Positions 1 through 10,178 of a stretch of DNA of 21,255 nt are shown here, in pieces (position 1 is the stretch's first letter; each line of letters begins with the position of its first letter). The translations under genes were made by a program, and so were the position numbers. This stretch comes from Promethearchaeota archaeon (lineage in GTDB: Archaea; Asgardarchaeota; Lokiarchaeia; Sigynarchaeales; SOKP01), in assembly GCA_016839905.1 (NCBI GenBank), contig JAEOTJ010000105.1:1-21255 (forward strand). The letters run 5' to 3'. Below the pieces are notes generated by a model. It searched no databases. It worked only from the letters and a program-made list of their open reading frames with translations, and was not told the DNA's origin.

Positions 1-6
1 ATTAAA

Positions 7-276
7 ATGTCCATTTATTATGTCTATATTTTAGAAACAACGACAAACAATGGAAAAAAGAGTTATTATACAGGATATACAAAAGATCTATATAGAAGAT
101 GGAAGGAACATCGCCAAGGTAATGGAGCAAAATATTGTCGGGGTAAAAAAAGCATAGAATTGAAATATTTTGAAACTTATACTGATAGAAAAGAAGCGAT
201 GAGAAGGGAATTGAAAATTAAGTCCTTTTCAAGGGAAAAAAAGAGAGAGTTAATTGAAAAAATAAATAATAGCTGA
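7..276 (+). CDS. GIY-YIG domain protein, small single-domain (YhbQ/UPF0213-like)
   Basis: An 89-residue protein made almost entirely of a GIY-YIG nuclease fold. The two signature strands are visible as YVYIL (residues 5-9) and YTGYT (21-25). Conserved basic residues follow (R30, R31), then H35 in a KEH motif, and a glutamate at 68 inside RRELKIK, the position of the metal-binding catalytic Glu in the family. Length fits stand-alone UPF0213/YhbQ-type proteins, which lack the extra DNA-binding domains of UvrC or homing endonucleases. The family acts on DNA or is uncharacterised, so a repair or nuclease role is inferred only. It ends 8 nt before the PSTK gene and may be co-transcribed with it. 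The start lies at the window edge, so an upstream promoter cannot be judged. Confidence 0.88.
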   Translation: MSIYYVYILETTTNNGKKSYYTGYTKDLYRRWKEHRQGNGAKYCRGKKSIELKYFETYTDRKEAMRRELKIKSFSREKKRELIEKINNS

Positions 277-284
277 TTCTATTC

Positions 285-1088
285 TTGATAAAAAATAATT
301 TTCTGATTTGTTTAGTAGGATTACCAGCTTCGGGTAAAACTACATTTGCAAATAAGATAAAAACTATTATTGAGAAAGGTTTTAATAATTTTAAAGTAAA
401 GATTATAGATCCTGATTTAATCAGAGAATCATTGAACCCTGACAAGTTTGACTATAAAATGGAACAAAAAGTAAGAAAAAAAAATCTTAAAGCAATTAAA
501 AACGCATTAGAAGATGGATATATTGTTATTAGTGATGACTTGAATTATTACTCCAGCATGCGAAATGATTTAAAAAAGATTTCTGAAAATTTAGATAAGG
601 ATTTTTTCATAATTCACATCGCAACTCCTTTAGAAACTTGTATAAAATGGAATATAAAGAGAGGGTTGCCTATTTCAAATGAATTAATTCAAAATATTAA
701 TGAAAAATTTGATAATTTCGATCGATATAGCTGGGATATGCCAATTATTAAATTTGATTTCACAAACATAAAAGATCTAAATCAGGAGGCTGAAAATTTA
801 TTAGATCTCATTGATAATACTTTTGTTGATAAAGAAAAGAGTGCTATTAATGATTACAATAATTATGAATCTTCAAATATAGATAACGAGAATTTAGATA
901 AATATACTAGAAAATATGTAGGGAATTTATTACAAAATCCAAATTTTCAATATTTAAAAAAGGAACTCCTTCAATATCGGAAAGTTTTCATTAAAAAATA
1001 TTTAGCAAAATCTTTAGATAAATCAAAAATATTAAAGGAGTTTAAGGAATTTTTAGAAATAAAATTAGATATAAAAATCCGATTATAA
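285..1088 (+). CDS. pstK: L-seryl-tRNA(Sec) kinase (PSTK)
   Basis: Predicted to phosphorylate serine on Ser-tRNA(Sec), giving O-phosphoseryl-tRNA(Sec), which SepSecS then converts to Sec-tRNA. The Walker A motif is GLPASGKT (12-19), followed by DPDLIRES (42-49), a DDLNYYSSMRNDL segment (84-96) and an ERG-like KRGLPISNELI stretch before FDNFDRYSWDMP. These resemble, from memory, the Methanocaldococcus jannaschii enzyme in order and spacing. The C-terminal part from about 205 contains DKYTRK and LKEFKEFL, matching the helical tRNA-binding domain. Length (267 aa) is normal. The start is TTG: the first beta-strand begins at residue 6 and the frame is closed by a stop at 270-272, so no ATG is available upstream. 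No clear Shine-Dalgarno precedes it. KTI12 or another P-loop kinase is the alternative, but the C-terminal domain favours PSTK. Confidence 0.88.
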   Translation: MIKNNFLICLVGLPASGKTTFANKIKTIIEKGFNNFKVKIIDPDLIRESLNPDKFDYKMEQKVRKKNLKAIKNALEDGYIVISDDLNYYSSMRNDLKKISENLDKDFFIIHIATPLETCIKWNIKRGLPISNELIQNINEKFDNFDRYSWDMPIIKFDFTNIKDLNQEAENLLDLIDNTFVDKEKSAINDYNNYESSNIDNENLDKYTRKYVGNLLQNPNFQYLKKELLQYRKVFIKKYLAKSLDKSKILKEFKEFLEIKLDIKIRL

Positions 1089-1184
1089 AAATTAAACCAA
1101 AAGAAATTAAACCATAATTTATTTTATAAACTTGTATAATGATTATATTATTAATTCTATTAATAAAATCCCAGTAGATTTAAC

Positions 1185-4250
<3,066 letters not shown>

Positions 4251-4303
4251 GAGAGAAAACTCCCCTTATATATTTTTAACTTTTTTATAAAATATTAAAT
4301 TAA
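4251..4303. terminator. Convergent intergenic region with T-rich terminator tract
   Basis: A 53-bp spacer lies between the convergent cdc48 and aminotransferase stops. On the + strand it holds two T-rich tracts separated by AAC (about 4270-4287), fitting archaeal T-tract termination for cdc48. No hairpin is needed or clearly seen. Confidence 0.4.
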
Positions 4304-5455
4304 TTATAATTTATTAACAAAATCCTCAATACGATTCAATGCTTCCTCTAATTTTGATAATTCTGTTGCATAGGACATTCTTAATTTATCATCAGAGAAA
4401 GAACCAAAAATATCTCCAGGAACTATGGCAACTCCTTTTTCTTTAATCATTCTTTTTGAAAATTCTTGACCGTTCATGTTATATTTTTTAACGGAAGGCA
4501 TGATGTAAAAAGCCCCACGAGGTTTAACGACATCAAATCCAATCTCTTTTAATCTATTATAAATTAAAAGCCTTCTTTCGTTATATTTTTTCAATATCTC
4601 CTTGAAAAAGCTTGTATCCATTTTTAAAGCTTCAATAAATCCATATTGTGCGGCGTGATTAGTACCGGCAACAGTATAAGTTGTATAGGATTCCATTAAG
4701 TCAATAATTTCCTTATTAGCAACTACATAACCAAGTCTAATTCCAGTAGCTGAAAATAATTTTGACATTGCATTGATCGTAATTGTTCTCTCGAACATTT
4801 CATCCATTGAGGCTGGACTCGTATGCCATAAACCATCATAAATATAATTCTCATACACTTCATCACTAATCAAATATAGATCTTTCTCTAAAACACTTTC
4901 AACAATTTCTTCAAGTTCTTTTCTATTTAAAGCATATCCAGTAGGATTATTTGGGGAATTTAAAATAATTGCTTTGGTTTTATCTGATATTGCTTCTTTA
5001 ATTTTTTTTATATCTGGACTAAAATCACTATTCCTTTCAATCTCAATAACTTTTACACCAAAAAATGCCGCTAAATAAAAATAACTCACGAAATTAGGTG
5101 AGGAGAGTATAATTTCATCACCAGGATTGAATATTGATGCATATGCAAGTGTTAATGCCCCTGAACCCCCATTACTAACAATCACGTTTTCATTAGGATT
5201 TACTTTTATCCTGTTAAATTTTTCAACCTTTTTACTAATTTGATTTAACAACTCTGGCGAGCCTTTCGTGGGAGCATACATCGTAATATTTTTTTTTAAA
5301 GCATCAATAATTCCTTTTACTGCTGGTTCGGGCGTTTTAAAATCAGGTTGACCAATACCAAGGCTTATGATATCTGATCTTCCAGCTGCCAAATTAAATA
5401 ATTCCCTAATTATTGATTTTGGAGCTCGTGATACTCCATGAGATAATTCTTTCAT
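4304..5455 (-). CDS. PLP-dependent aminotransferase, class I/II (aspartate/aromatic type)
   Basis: A 383-aa fold-type I aminotransferase transferring amino groups between an amino acid and a 2-oxo acid. Visible family marks are GIGQPDF (33-39), MYAPTKG (59-65), NSPNNPTG (166-173) with the cofactor-contacting Asn170, SDEVYENYIYDG (197-208) with Asp198 and Tyr201, and INAMSKLFSATGIRLGY with the Schiff-base lysine K232. KLRMSYA near the C terminus carries the arginine that binds the substrate carboxylate. Length is normal. It most resembles the subgroup of archaeal aspartate or aromatic aminotransferases; the exact substrate cannot be read from sequence. The gene stands alone on the minus strand, downstream of the GTPase gene with an 88-bp gap, and nothing ties it functionally to the GTPase cluster. 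Confidence 0.93.
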   Translation of the reverse strand: MKELSHGVSRAPKSIIRELFNLAAGRSDIISLGIGQPDFKTPEPAVKGIIDALKKNITMYAPTKGSPELLNQISKKVEKFNRIKVNPNENVIVSNGGSGALTLAYASIFNPGDEIILSSPNFVSYFYLAAFFGVKVIEIERNSDFSPDIKKIKEAISDKTKAIILNSPNNPTGYALNRKELEEIVESVLEKDLYLISDEVYENYIYDGLWHTSPASMDEMFERTITINAMSKLFSATGIRLGYVVANKEIIDLMESYTTYTVAGTNHAAQYGFIEALKMDTSFFKEILKKYNERRLLIYNRLKEIGFDVVKPRGAFYIMPSVKKYNMNGQEFSKRMIKEKGVAIVPGDIFGSFSDDKLRMSYATELSKLEEALNRIEDFVNKL

Positions 5456-5543
5456 AATTTATGCAATTATCTTATATATTAAAAAACTTAGTTTTTTATT
5501 ATCTAAAAAAGAATAAGAGAATTAGATTAAAAAATATTTAAAT

Positions 5544-6101
5544 TTAGATTACTTCGCCATAATTTCTTAAAATCTGATAGACCAAGTCTTGAAAAGCTTT
5601 CTCGACATTCAGGTTTTCCTTTGCGCTCGTTTCTATGTAATCGACCGCGCTCAATTCTTTTGCCATTCTCTCAGCTTGGTCGGTAGAGACTGATCTCTGA
5701 TCCTCCAAGTCGCTCTTGTTTCCAATGAGAATGTATGCGCCTTCTTTTTTTACATATTTCTTGAAATCTTTTAACCACTTCTGCGGGATGCTCTCGAATG
5801 TGCTATTACGCGTCATATCGAAAACAAGTAACGCTCCTAAAGTTCCTTGAAAGTACATGCTCCGGATCACGTTATATTTCTCTTGACCCGCAAGATCCCA
5901 CATGATAAGGCGACATTTTGCATTTATTTTTTCTATCGCCACATCCTTTCTAATTATGTTTGCACCTAATGTCGGTTTGTAATCCTCTTGGAATGTCTGT
6001 TCAACATATTTATTAATTAAGGACGTTTTACCAACAGCTGCATCTCCAAGGATAACTATTTTAAAGACATATTCTTTTACTTCGCTATCATTCTCTCCCA
6101 T
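5544..6101 (-). CDS. Ras/Rab-like small GTPase (1), GC-rich for this window
   Basis: A 185-aa Ras-superfamily switch protein with all five G motifs: G1 GDAAVGKTS (19-27), switch I YKPTLG with T44, G3 WDLAGQEK (68-75) with the catalytic-Gln position Q73, G4 NKSD (128-131) and G5 ETSAK (157-161). Subtype falls among Rab/Ras/Rho-like proteins. There is no C-terminal cysteine box, so prenyl anchoring is not expected. Ala fills the positions of Ras Gly12 and Gly13. The start is supported by a strong GAGGAG five bases upstream. GC content is clearly higher than in neighbours (about 40-50% in sampled 60-base lines against 22-28% in the paralogue) with many C-ending codons, suggesting high expression or a different history. 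It lies 149 bp downstream of the V4R-like gene. Confidence 0.95.
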   Translation of the reverse strand: MGENDSEVKEYVFKIVILGDAAVGKTSLINKYVEQTFQEDYKPTLGANIIRKDVAIEKINAKCRLIMWDLAGQEKYNVIRSMYFQGTLGALLVFDMTRNSTFESIPQKWLKDFKKYVKKEGAYILIGNKSDLEDQRSVSTDQAERMAKELSAVDYIETSAKENLNVEKAFQDLVYQILRNYGEVI

Positions 6102-6106
6102 TGTTT

Positions 6107-6112
6107 CTCCTC
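6107..6112 (-). promoter_or_regulatory. Strong Shine-Dalgarno of GTPase 1
   Basis: The minus strand reads GAGGAG, then five bases, then the ATG at 6101. It is one of only two strong purine-rich sites seen in the window. It fixes the start and fits a well-translated gene. Confidence 0.6.
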
Positions 6113-6250
6113 AATCTCAATTATATTTAATATTTTTTAAAAATTTTTAGTTATTCCATAAATTTTTTTTTTTTAAATTTATTCCTTTACTTCTTTAATA
6201 GTCATTTCAATTTATTTTACTTGTAATTAATAATAGATATTAAGTTATAT

Positions 6251-6820
6251 TTATTTATTCAAGTTTTCAATTTTTAATTTTAATATAAAATTATTATGAT
6301 CGGAATCATTAACATCTTTACAATCAAAATGTGCAATAACAACTTGTTTTTCGGATTGCAGTGATTTCTGTAAAGAATTAATTAAAAAACCTACAAAAAA
6401 ATCACAAGATATTCCAATTTGAGAACAAAAAACGCAATTTTCAACTTTTACAGTAAATAAATCTTCCGTTCTTTCTATAATCTCAACTTTCCAATCGGTT
6501 TGTATTAAATCATTCATTTCTGATATGATATCCTCAAAACTTTTTCCATAAGGAAAGAGGTAAAAAGAAAAATTCTTCCCTATTTCTTGAAGGAGATCAT
6601 CACAACAAAATAATAAACAATTTTGAGCAGAGATGATTTTCATGAAAATAAAAAAATCAATAGTGTCATTTGGATTTAAATCAGTTTTATTTCTTAAATC
6701 TAATAATTCTGCTTCTCTCAAAATCGATTTTAACCCATCATAATCTAGAGTATCCTGATACGCTTGAAAAAGTGCCGTTATAACTTTATTTTTAACCTTA
6801 CCTTTATATTCCCCAATCAT
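6251..6820 (-). CDS. V4R/Bet3-like domain protein between two small GTPases
   Basis: A 189-aa soluble protein without a firm family call. The second half shows the pattern of V4R (4-vinyl-reductase, hydrocarbon-binding) domains, the fold family that includes TRAPP Bet3: strand-rich KVEIIERTEDLFTVKVENC, then a cysteine-containing C129-V-F-C132, then GISCDFFVGFLINSL (136-150), a strand VVIAHFDCKD, and a final FILKLKIENL strand. Cysteines at 129, 132, 139 and 167 match the usual Cys positions of V4R proteins. Length is close to Bet3 (about 180-190). It starts 48 bp after the stop of GTPase 2 and lies upstream of GTPase 1, so co-transcription with GTPase 2 is likely. Because TRAPP subunits act on Rab GTPases, a GTPase-regulator or scaffold role is attractive, but this is inference. 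A haem-NO-binding-like or metal-binding sensor is the alternative. Confidence 0.55.
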   Translation of the reverse strand: MIGEYKGKVKNKVITALFQAYQDTLDYDGLKSILREAELLDLRNKTDLNPNDTIDFFIFMKIISAQNCLLFCCDDLLQEIGKNFSFYLFPYGKSFEDIISEMNDLIQTDWKVEIIERTEDLFTVKVENCVFCSQIGISCDFFVGFLINSLQKSLQSEKQVVIAHFDCKDVNDSDHNNFILKLKIENLNK

Positions 6821-6868
6821 TCCGTTTTACTTGAGTTATTCAACATTTAATTCTAATTTAGGATTTAA

Positions 6869-7417
6869 TTAAAAATTAACTCCATAATTATTTAGGATTT
6901 TAGAAACTAACATTTCAAAAGCTTTATCAACATTTTCTCCATATTTTGCACTAGTTTCAAAAAAATCAATGGCATCTAATTTTTCTGCTAAAACCTTTCC
7001 ATCTTCTTCTGATACTCTTTTTAAGTCTTGTAAATCTAATTTATTTCCAATTAGGATAAATTTACCTTCATTAAGAGAAAATTTCTTTAAATCTATGAAC
7101 CATTTAGACTCAATATGATCAAGAGTCGAAGGTCTTGTAACATCATAAACAAGTAGCCCTCCAACACATCCAGAAAAGAAAGAACTTCGAGATATTTCAT
7201 ACTTTTCCTGCCCAGCTATATCCCATAGGACTAAAGTGGTATGAATGTTTTCCTTTTCTAAGAACATTTCTTTTATCATGATATTAACACCAATAGTGGG
7301 CCGATAATCGTTATTAAAGCTGTGCTGGATGTATTGCTCTATCAATGAGGTTTTTCCAACGGCAGGGTCTCCTAGTACGACCAATTTTAATACAAACTTT
7401 CTCTCCTCCTCAGACAT
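6869..7417 (-). CDS. Ras/Rab-like small GTPase (2)
   Basis: A second Ras-superfamily GTPase, 182 aa when started at the ATG at 7417. A GTG nine bases upstream (7426) is open but less likely: the ATG gives an N terminus that aligns with GTPase 1, both running into a KxVxLGD strand. Motifs: G1 GDPAVGKTS (16-24), switch I YRPTIG with T41, G3 WDIAGQEK (65-72) with Q70, G4 NKLD (125-128), G5 ETSAK (154-158). Proline sits at the Ras Gly12 position. There is no C-terminal Cys box. Codon use is AT-rich like the surroundings, unlike GTPase 1. The V4R-like gene follows after 48 bp. The upstream 353-bp spacer separates it from the 7TM-longin genes and presumably carries its promoter. Confidence 0.94.
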   Translation of the reverse strand: MSEEERKFVLKLVVLGDPAVGKTSLIEQYIQHSFNNDYRPTIGVNIMIKEMFLEKENIHTTLVLWDIAGQEKYEISRSSFFSGCVGGLLVYDVTRPSTLDHIESKWFIDLKKFSLNEGKFILIGNKLDLQDLKRVSEEDGKVLAEKLDAIDFFETSAKYGENVDKAFEMLVSKILNNYGVNF

Positions 7418-7770
7418 ATGAACCACTTATTAATTTTAATTCTAATAAAGATAAATTGAATTGAAGATCGTTCGTTCTGATAAATCCTTAACTAATTACT
7501 CGTAAATAAAAAATATTTAGAATAAATATTAGAAGTTTTAAAAATTTTACATAAGAACCATTATTTAAAGTTAGTTTTTTCAAAAAATTCATAATTATTT
7601 TATCTGTTTTAAGAGTTAAAAAGAAAAACTAAAGAAATTTTAATTTTCAAATGTTTCTGGTGATACTAAACCTTAGATGTGTATCAACCAGAACAATTTT
7701 GTATTAAATTAAGATTTTATCGGATATAGATTCATGATCTTATTCAATTTTGTTCATCTATAATACTTTT
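7418..7770. other. 353-bp intergenic region upstream of GTPase 2
   Basis: No coding frame is convincing here. On the minus strand it is the 3' flank of the 7TM-longin operon and the 5' flank of GTPase 2. It contains an AT-rich 8-bp inverted repeat with a 3-nt centre (7512-7519 and 7523-7530), about 95 bp before the GTPase 2 start, which could be an operator or promoter element. It also contains the strong hairpin at 7655-7693. Confidence 0.5.
7655..7693 (-). terminator. Hairpin 3' of the 7TM-longin operon
   Basis: A 12-bp stem with one bulged base: 7655-7666 pairs with 7681-7693 (7687 unpaired) around a 14-nt loop. On the minus strand it lies about 80 nt after the stop of the 7TM-longin gene, and T-rich stretches follow (7621-7650 complement). 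It may mark the operon's 3' end or protect the transcript. Archaeal termination rarely depends on hairpins, so another RNA role is possible. Confidence 0.45.
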
Positions 7771-8865
7771 TTAAAAAAAGATATCTTTAGCAATCCCTTT
7801 AATTGACTCAAAAACCTCTAGATTCCCATCCCATTTTTCAAAGACTTTTGAATAAATCTCTTCAATTTTATTAATAAAATTATTTAATAAGATACGAAAT
7901 GAAACCAAGTTTTCATCACATACAATCACTCCTATAATGAATTTTGAAGGTTCAATTAAAATTATTTTTCCTTTCTTTTCAATTACAGAGACGGCTTCTT
8001 TTCTGGTAGCCATTTCCAGCGTCAATTTTACAAGTGCCAATTCTCCGGATATTAATATATCATCAACTTCTACATCTTTCTCCCGAAAATTTTTTTTAAA
8101 TATTGGAATTCCAGATTTATGCATGATGATAACACTTTCAATCTTATCTTGCCAAATATATTCCGAAAAAGTTGGTATTGAAATAAAGCATGAATATAAT
8201 AAAATAACACCAATTATTTGAAAGATATCCCCCAGTAAGCGATAACCTAAGCCTAGTGTAGTTACGACTAATCGTGTAGTTAAATGATATCCGATGGCAA
8301 CTGAGATTATTCCAATAATAATTTTAACAAAATTTAATTTAAAATGTCCAATCTTTCTTTTTACATGAAAATCTAAATAAATTTCTTTTAAATAAACTAT
8401 AAAAAAAAGGAAAAAGATGATCCAAAATGAAGTTGATATGTATGCGGCGTAATCTATGGCAAAAAGGAAAAAAAATAGATAAATAGGAATTATAATCGAA
8501 AAAATTTTGGTAAATAAATATTTTTTAAGAAAAATCTTATAATTTTCCATTATATAAATGAAAAATAAAGCACATATGATTTGGATTAAAAATCCTAAAT
8601 TTAAGCATATTAAGCTTAAAGATGGATCAGTTATATGATAGTCTGCCAAAATAATAAAAAACCACATTATGGAATAACCAAGAAATAACCAAATATAGGC
8701 TTTTTCTTGTAGAGATTTTAATACCTTTTTTTGAGTTTTGATCCTCACCCAAAATACGGCTGATAATTCTAAGAATAAAAAGAAAATTATTCCCTCAAGT
8801 ATTAATAATGGTTCTTTTAATAGGCCACTTATGGGAGAAATGTTCAAAATCACTAATATAACCAT
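7771..8865 (-). CDS. Seven-pass membrane protein with C-terminal longin-like domain (1)
   Basis: Unrecognised as a named family. Residues about 18-230 hold seven hydrophobic segments (for example IIFFLFLELSAVFWV, FLGYSIMWFFIILA, IIPIYLFFFLFAIDYAAYI, IIGIISVAIGYHL and IIGVILLYSCFISIP). After a junction reading SEYIWQDK, the remaining 120 or so residues follow the longin order: strand SVIIMH, strand GIPIFKKNF, helix DDILISGELALVKLTLEM, three strands (AVSVIEK, GKIILIEPS, FIIGVIVCD) and a long helix LVSFRILLNNFINKIEEIY. The helix carries an LISG motif shared with other longin-like proteins here. The domain is likely cytosolic. It starts 12 bp after its paralogue's stop, so the two form an operon. 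A sensor that passes a membrane signal to a small GTPase is inferred. The stop is TAA. Confidence 0.6.
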   Translation of the reverse strand: MVILVILNISPISGLLKEPLLILEGIIFFLFLELSAVFWVRIKTQKKVLKSLQEKAYIWLFLGYSIMWFFIILADYHITDPSLSLICLNLGFLIQIICALFFIYIMENYKIFLKKYLFTKIFSIIIPIYLFFFLFAIDYAAYISTSFWIIFFLFFIVYLKEIYLDFHVKRKIGHFKLNFVKIIIGIISVAIGYHLTTRLVVTTLGLGYRLLGDIFQIIGVILLYSCFISIPTFSEYIWQDKIESVIIMHKSGIPIFKKNFREKDVEVDDILISGELALVKLTLEMATRKEAVSVIEKKGKIILIEPSKFIIGVIVCDENLVSFRILLNNFINKIEEIYSKVFEKWDGNLEVFESIKGIAKDIFF

Positions 8866-8877
8866 TATCTTTTTTTA

Positions 8878-10002
8878 TTATATTAATTTTTTTACGGTCT
8901 TATCAAAACTTGAAAATATTTTCTCTTCACTTCCAGTTATTGCATCTAAATTCAGTAAAATGTTTTTATAGTTTTCATTAAATTTATAATTAATGTTTTT
9001 TAAAAAATATTTAAAGCTGTTCATTTCTTTTTTAACAAACAGAGCATATGTTATAAATGAGAGAGGATCTTCCCCGTGCCTTAAAAATATTAACAGATCT
9101 CCTTGTTTTATTTTATAAATTTTTTCATCTTTCGTACTTGCTATAATTGACATTATCCTTTCAATACCACTTATCCCTTTTGTAAAGAAATGATCACTGT
9201 CCGTAATAGAATGCTGCTCCACTTTATCTGAGGCTCCAGTGAAATTATATGAATATATAATCTTTAGATGTAGCATATCTATGATAAAAAGACCTATTAA
9301 ATTTTCTTTCCATTGAAATTCAAGAATAATAGGAAACCTAAATACACCTAAAAAAACGATACATAATGCTATACTCGACAATGGTGTAGCAATAATGAGA
9401 AAAAATGGTTCAGCTTGTTGAAGTAAAACAGACCTTGAGTATTCACCTCCAAAAAACATGGCCCCTACTATCAATAATTCTCCAATCATTATTAGAATTA
9501 ATCTTTTTCTCACTTTTCTTTCTGAGAATTTTATCATTTTAATGTGAAAAATAAGCATACCTAAAGCACTTATAAATACAAGTATCATTATTAGATTTGA
9601 TACATACGATCCCTTTTTAAAAAAAAAAATCGACACTAAAGGGATGATTGATATAGCACAACACAATTTCATTAGGTTTGGGTTAATTATTTCATGAAAA
9701 TCCCTTGATGATATGAAATAAAGGAATAATAATATAGAAAGTACTAAAAAGCAATTAGTAATTTTAAAATACATCTCCCTTATAATAGGATTTTCAATAT
9801 AAAACTTATTTATATTCCGAAATAAAATTCCGGTCATGGCTAAAACAAAAAACAACCCATTTGCTAAAAAAAATTTATTTAAATCCATTTTTTCATCTTT
9901 AAATTTATAGTATTGATAGAAAAAATACCCAGCTAATTGGTATCCAATAATGACAGCAATAAATATAGCGGGTAATTGAAAATCTCTTATTTCAAAAGAC
10001 AT
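8878..10002 (-). CDS. Seven-pass membrane protein with C-terminal longin-like domain (2)
   Basis: A paralogue of the gene just downstream, with the same plan in 374 aa: about seven hydrophobic segments up to residue 230 (including PAIFIAVIIGYQLAGYFF, LFFVLAMTGILF, FLVLSILLFLYFI and LSSIALCIVFLGVF), then the conserved junction (FRFPIILEFQWKEN against the paralogue's ISIPTFSEYIWQDK), then a mixed alpha/beta tail. The tail has LIGLFIIDM and KIIYSYNF strands, a helix around GISGIERIMSIIAS, strands KIYKIKQGDLLIFLRHG and FITYALFVKK, and a helix MNSFKYFLKNINYKF. The longin pattern is weaker here: the LxSG motif has become TKGISG. It lies first in a two-gene operon with 12 bp between genes. Function unknown; the shared plan suggests the pair may act as a heterodimeric receptor-like unit. 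Confidence 0.55.
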   Translation of the reverse strand: MSFEIRDFQLPAIFIAVIIGYQLAGYFFYQYYKFKDEKMDLNKFFLANGLFFVLAMTGILFRNINKFYIENPIIREMYFKITNCFLVLSILLFLYFISSRDFHEIINPNLMKLCCAISIIPLVSIFFFKKGSYVSNLIMILVFISALGMLIFHIKMIKFSERKVRKRLILIMIGELLIVGAMFFGGEYSRSVLLQQAEPFFLIIATPLSSIALCIVFLGVFRFPIILEFQWKENLIGLFIIDMLHLKIIYSYNFTGASDKVEQHSITDSDHFFTKGISGIERIMSIIASTKDEKIYKIKQGDLLIFLRHGEDPLSFITYALFVKKEMNSFKYFLKNINYKFNENYKNILLNLDAITGSEEKIFSSFDKTVKKLI

Positions 10003-10096
10003 TGAGATATAAATTTATATTTTTATAATAATAATAATTAATTTGATTAATTATTTAATAGCATAACTATTTAAAGATTGAGATTTTAAAAATGAC

Positions 10097-10139
10097 TTTT
10101 AAGTAATACTAGGTTTTAGAATACCTGTATTACTAAAAA
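10097..10139. repeat. Extended hairpin between PPC copy 1 and the 7TM-longin operon
   Basis: An 8-bp stem (10102-10109 with 10127-10134) is followed after a one-base bulge by 4 bp (10111-10114 with 10123-10126) closing an 8-nt loop. Outside a single A-A mismatch, four more A-T pairs extend it (10097-10100 with 10136-10139). It lies 3' of the PPC genes and 5' of the 7TM-longin operon on the minus strand, so it could be a terminator, a leader element or an operator. Confidence 0.45.
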
Positions 10140-10178
10140 TAAAGATTTTTATCTAAAATTAAAGATTTTTTGTGAATT

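Noticed and set aside
7418..7426. GTG start for GTPase 2, adding three residues
   Set aside because: The ATG at 7417 aligns the N terminus with GTPase 1, and no Shine-Dalgarno favours the GTG.
7751..7790. Selenocysteine readthrough at the end of the 7TM-longin gene with the downstream hairpin as SECIS
   Set aside because: The stop is TAA, not TGA, and the hairpin lacks the expected SECIS purine internal loop.
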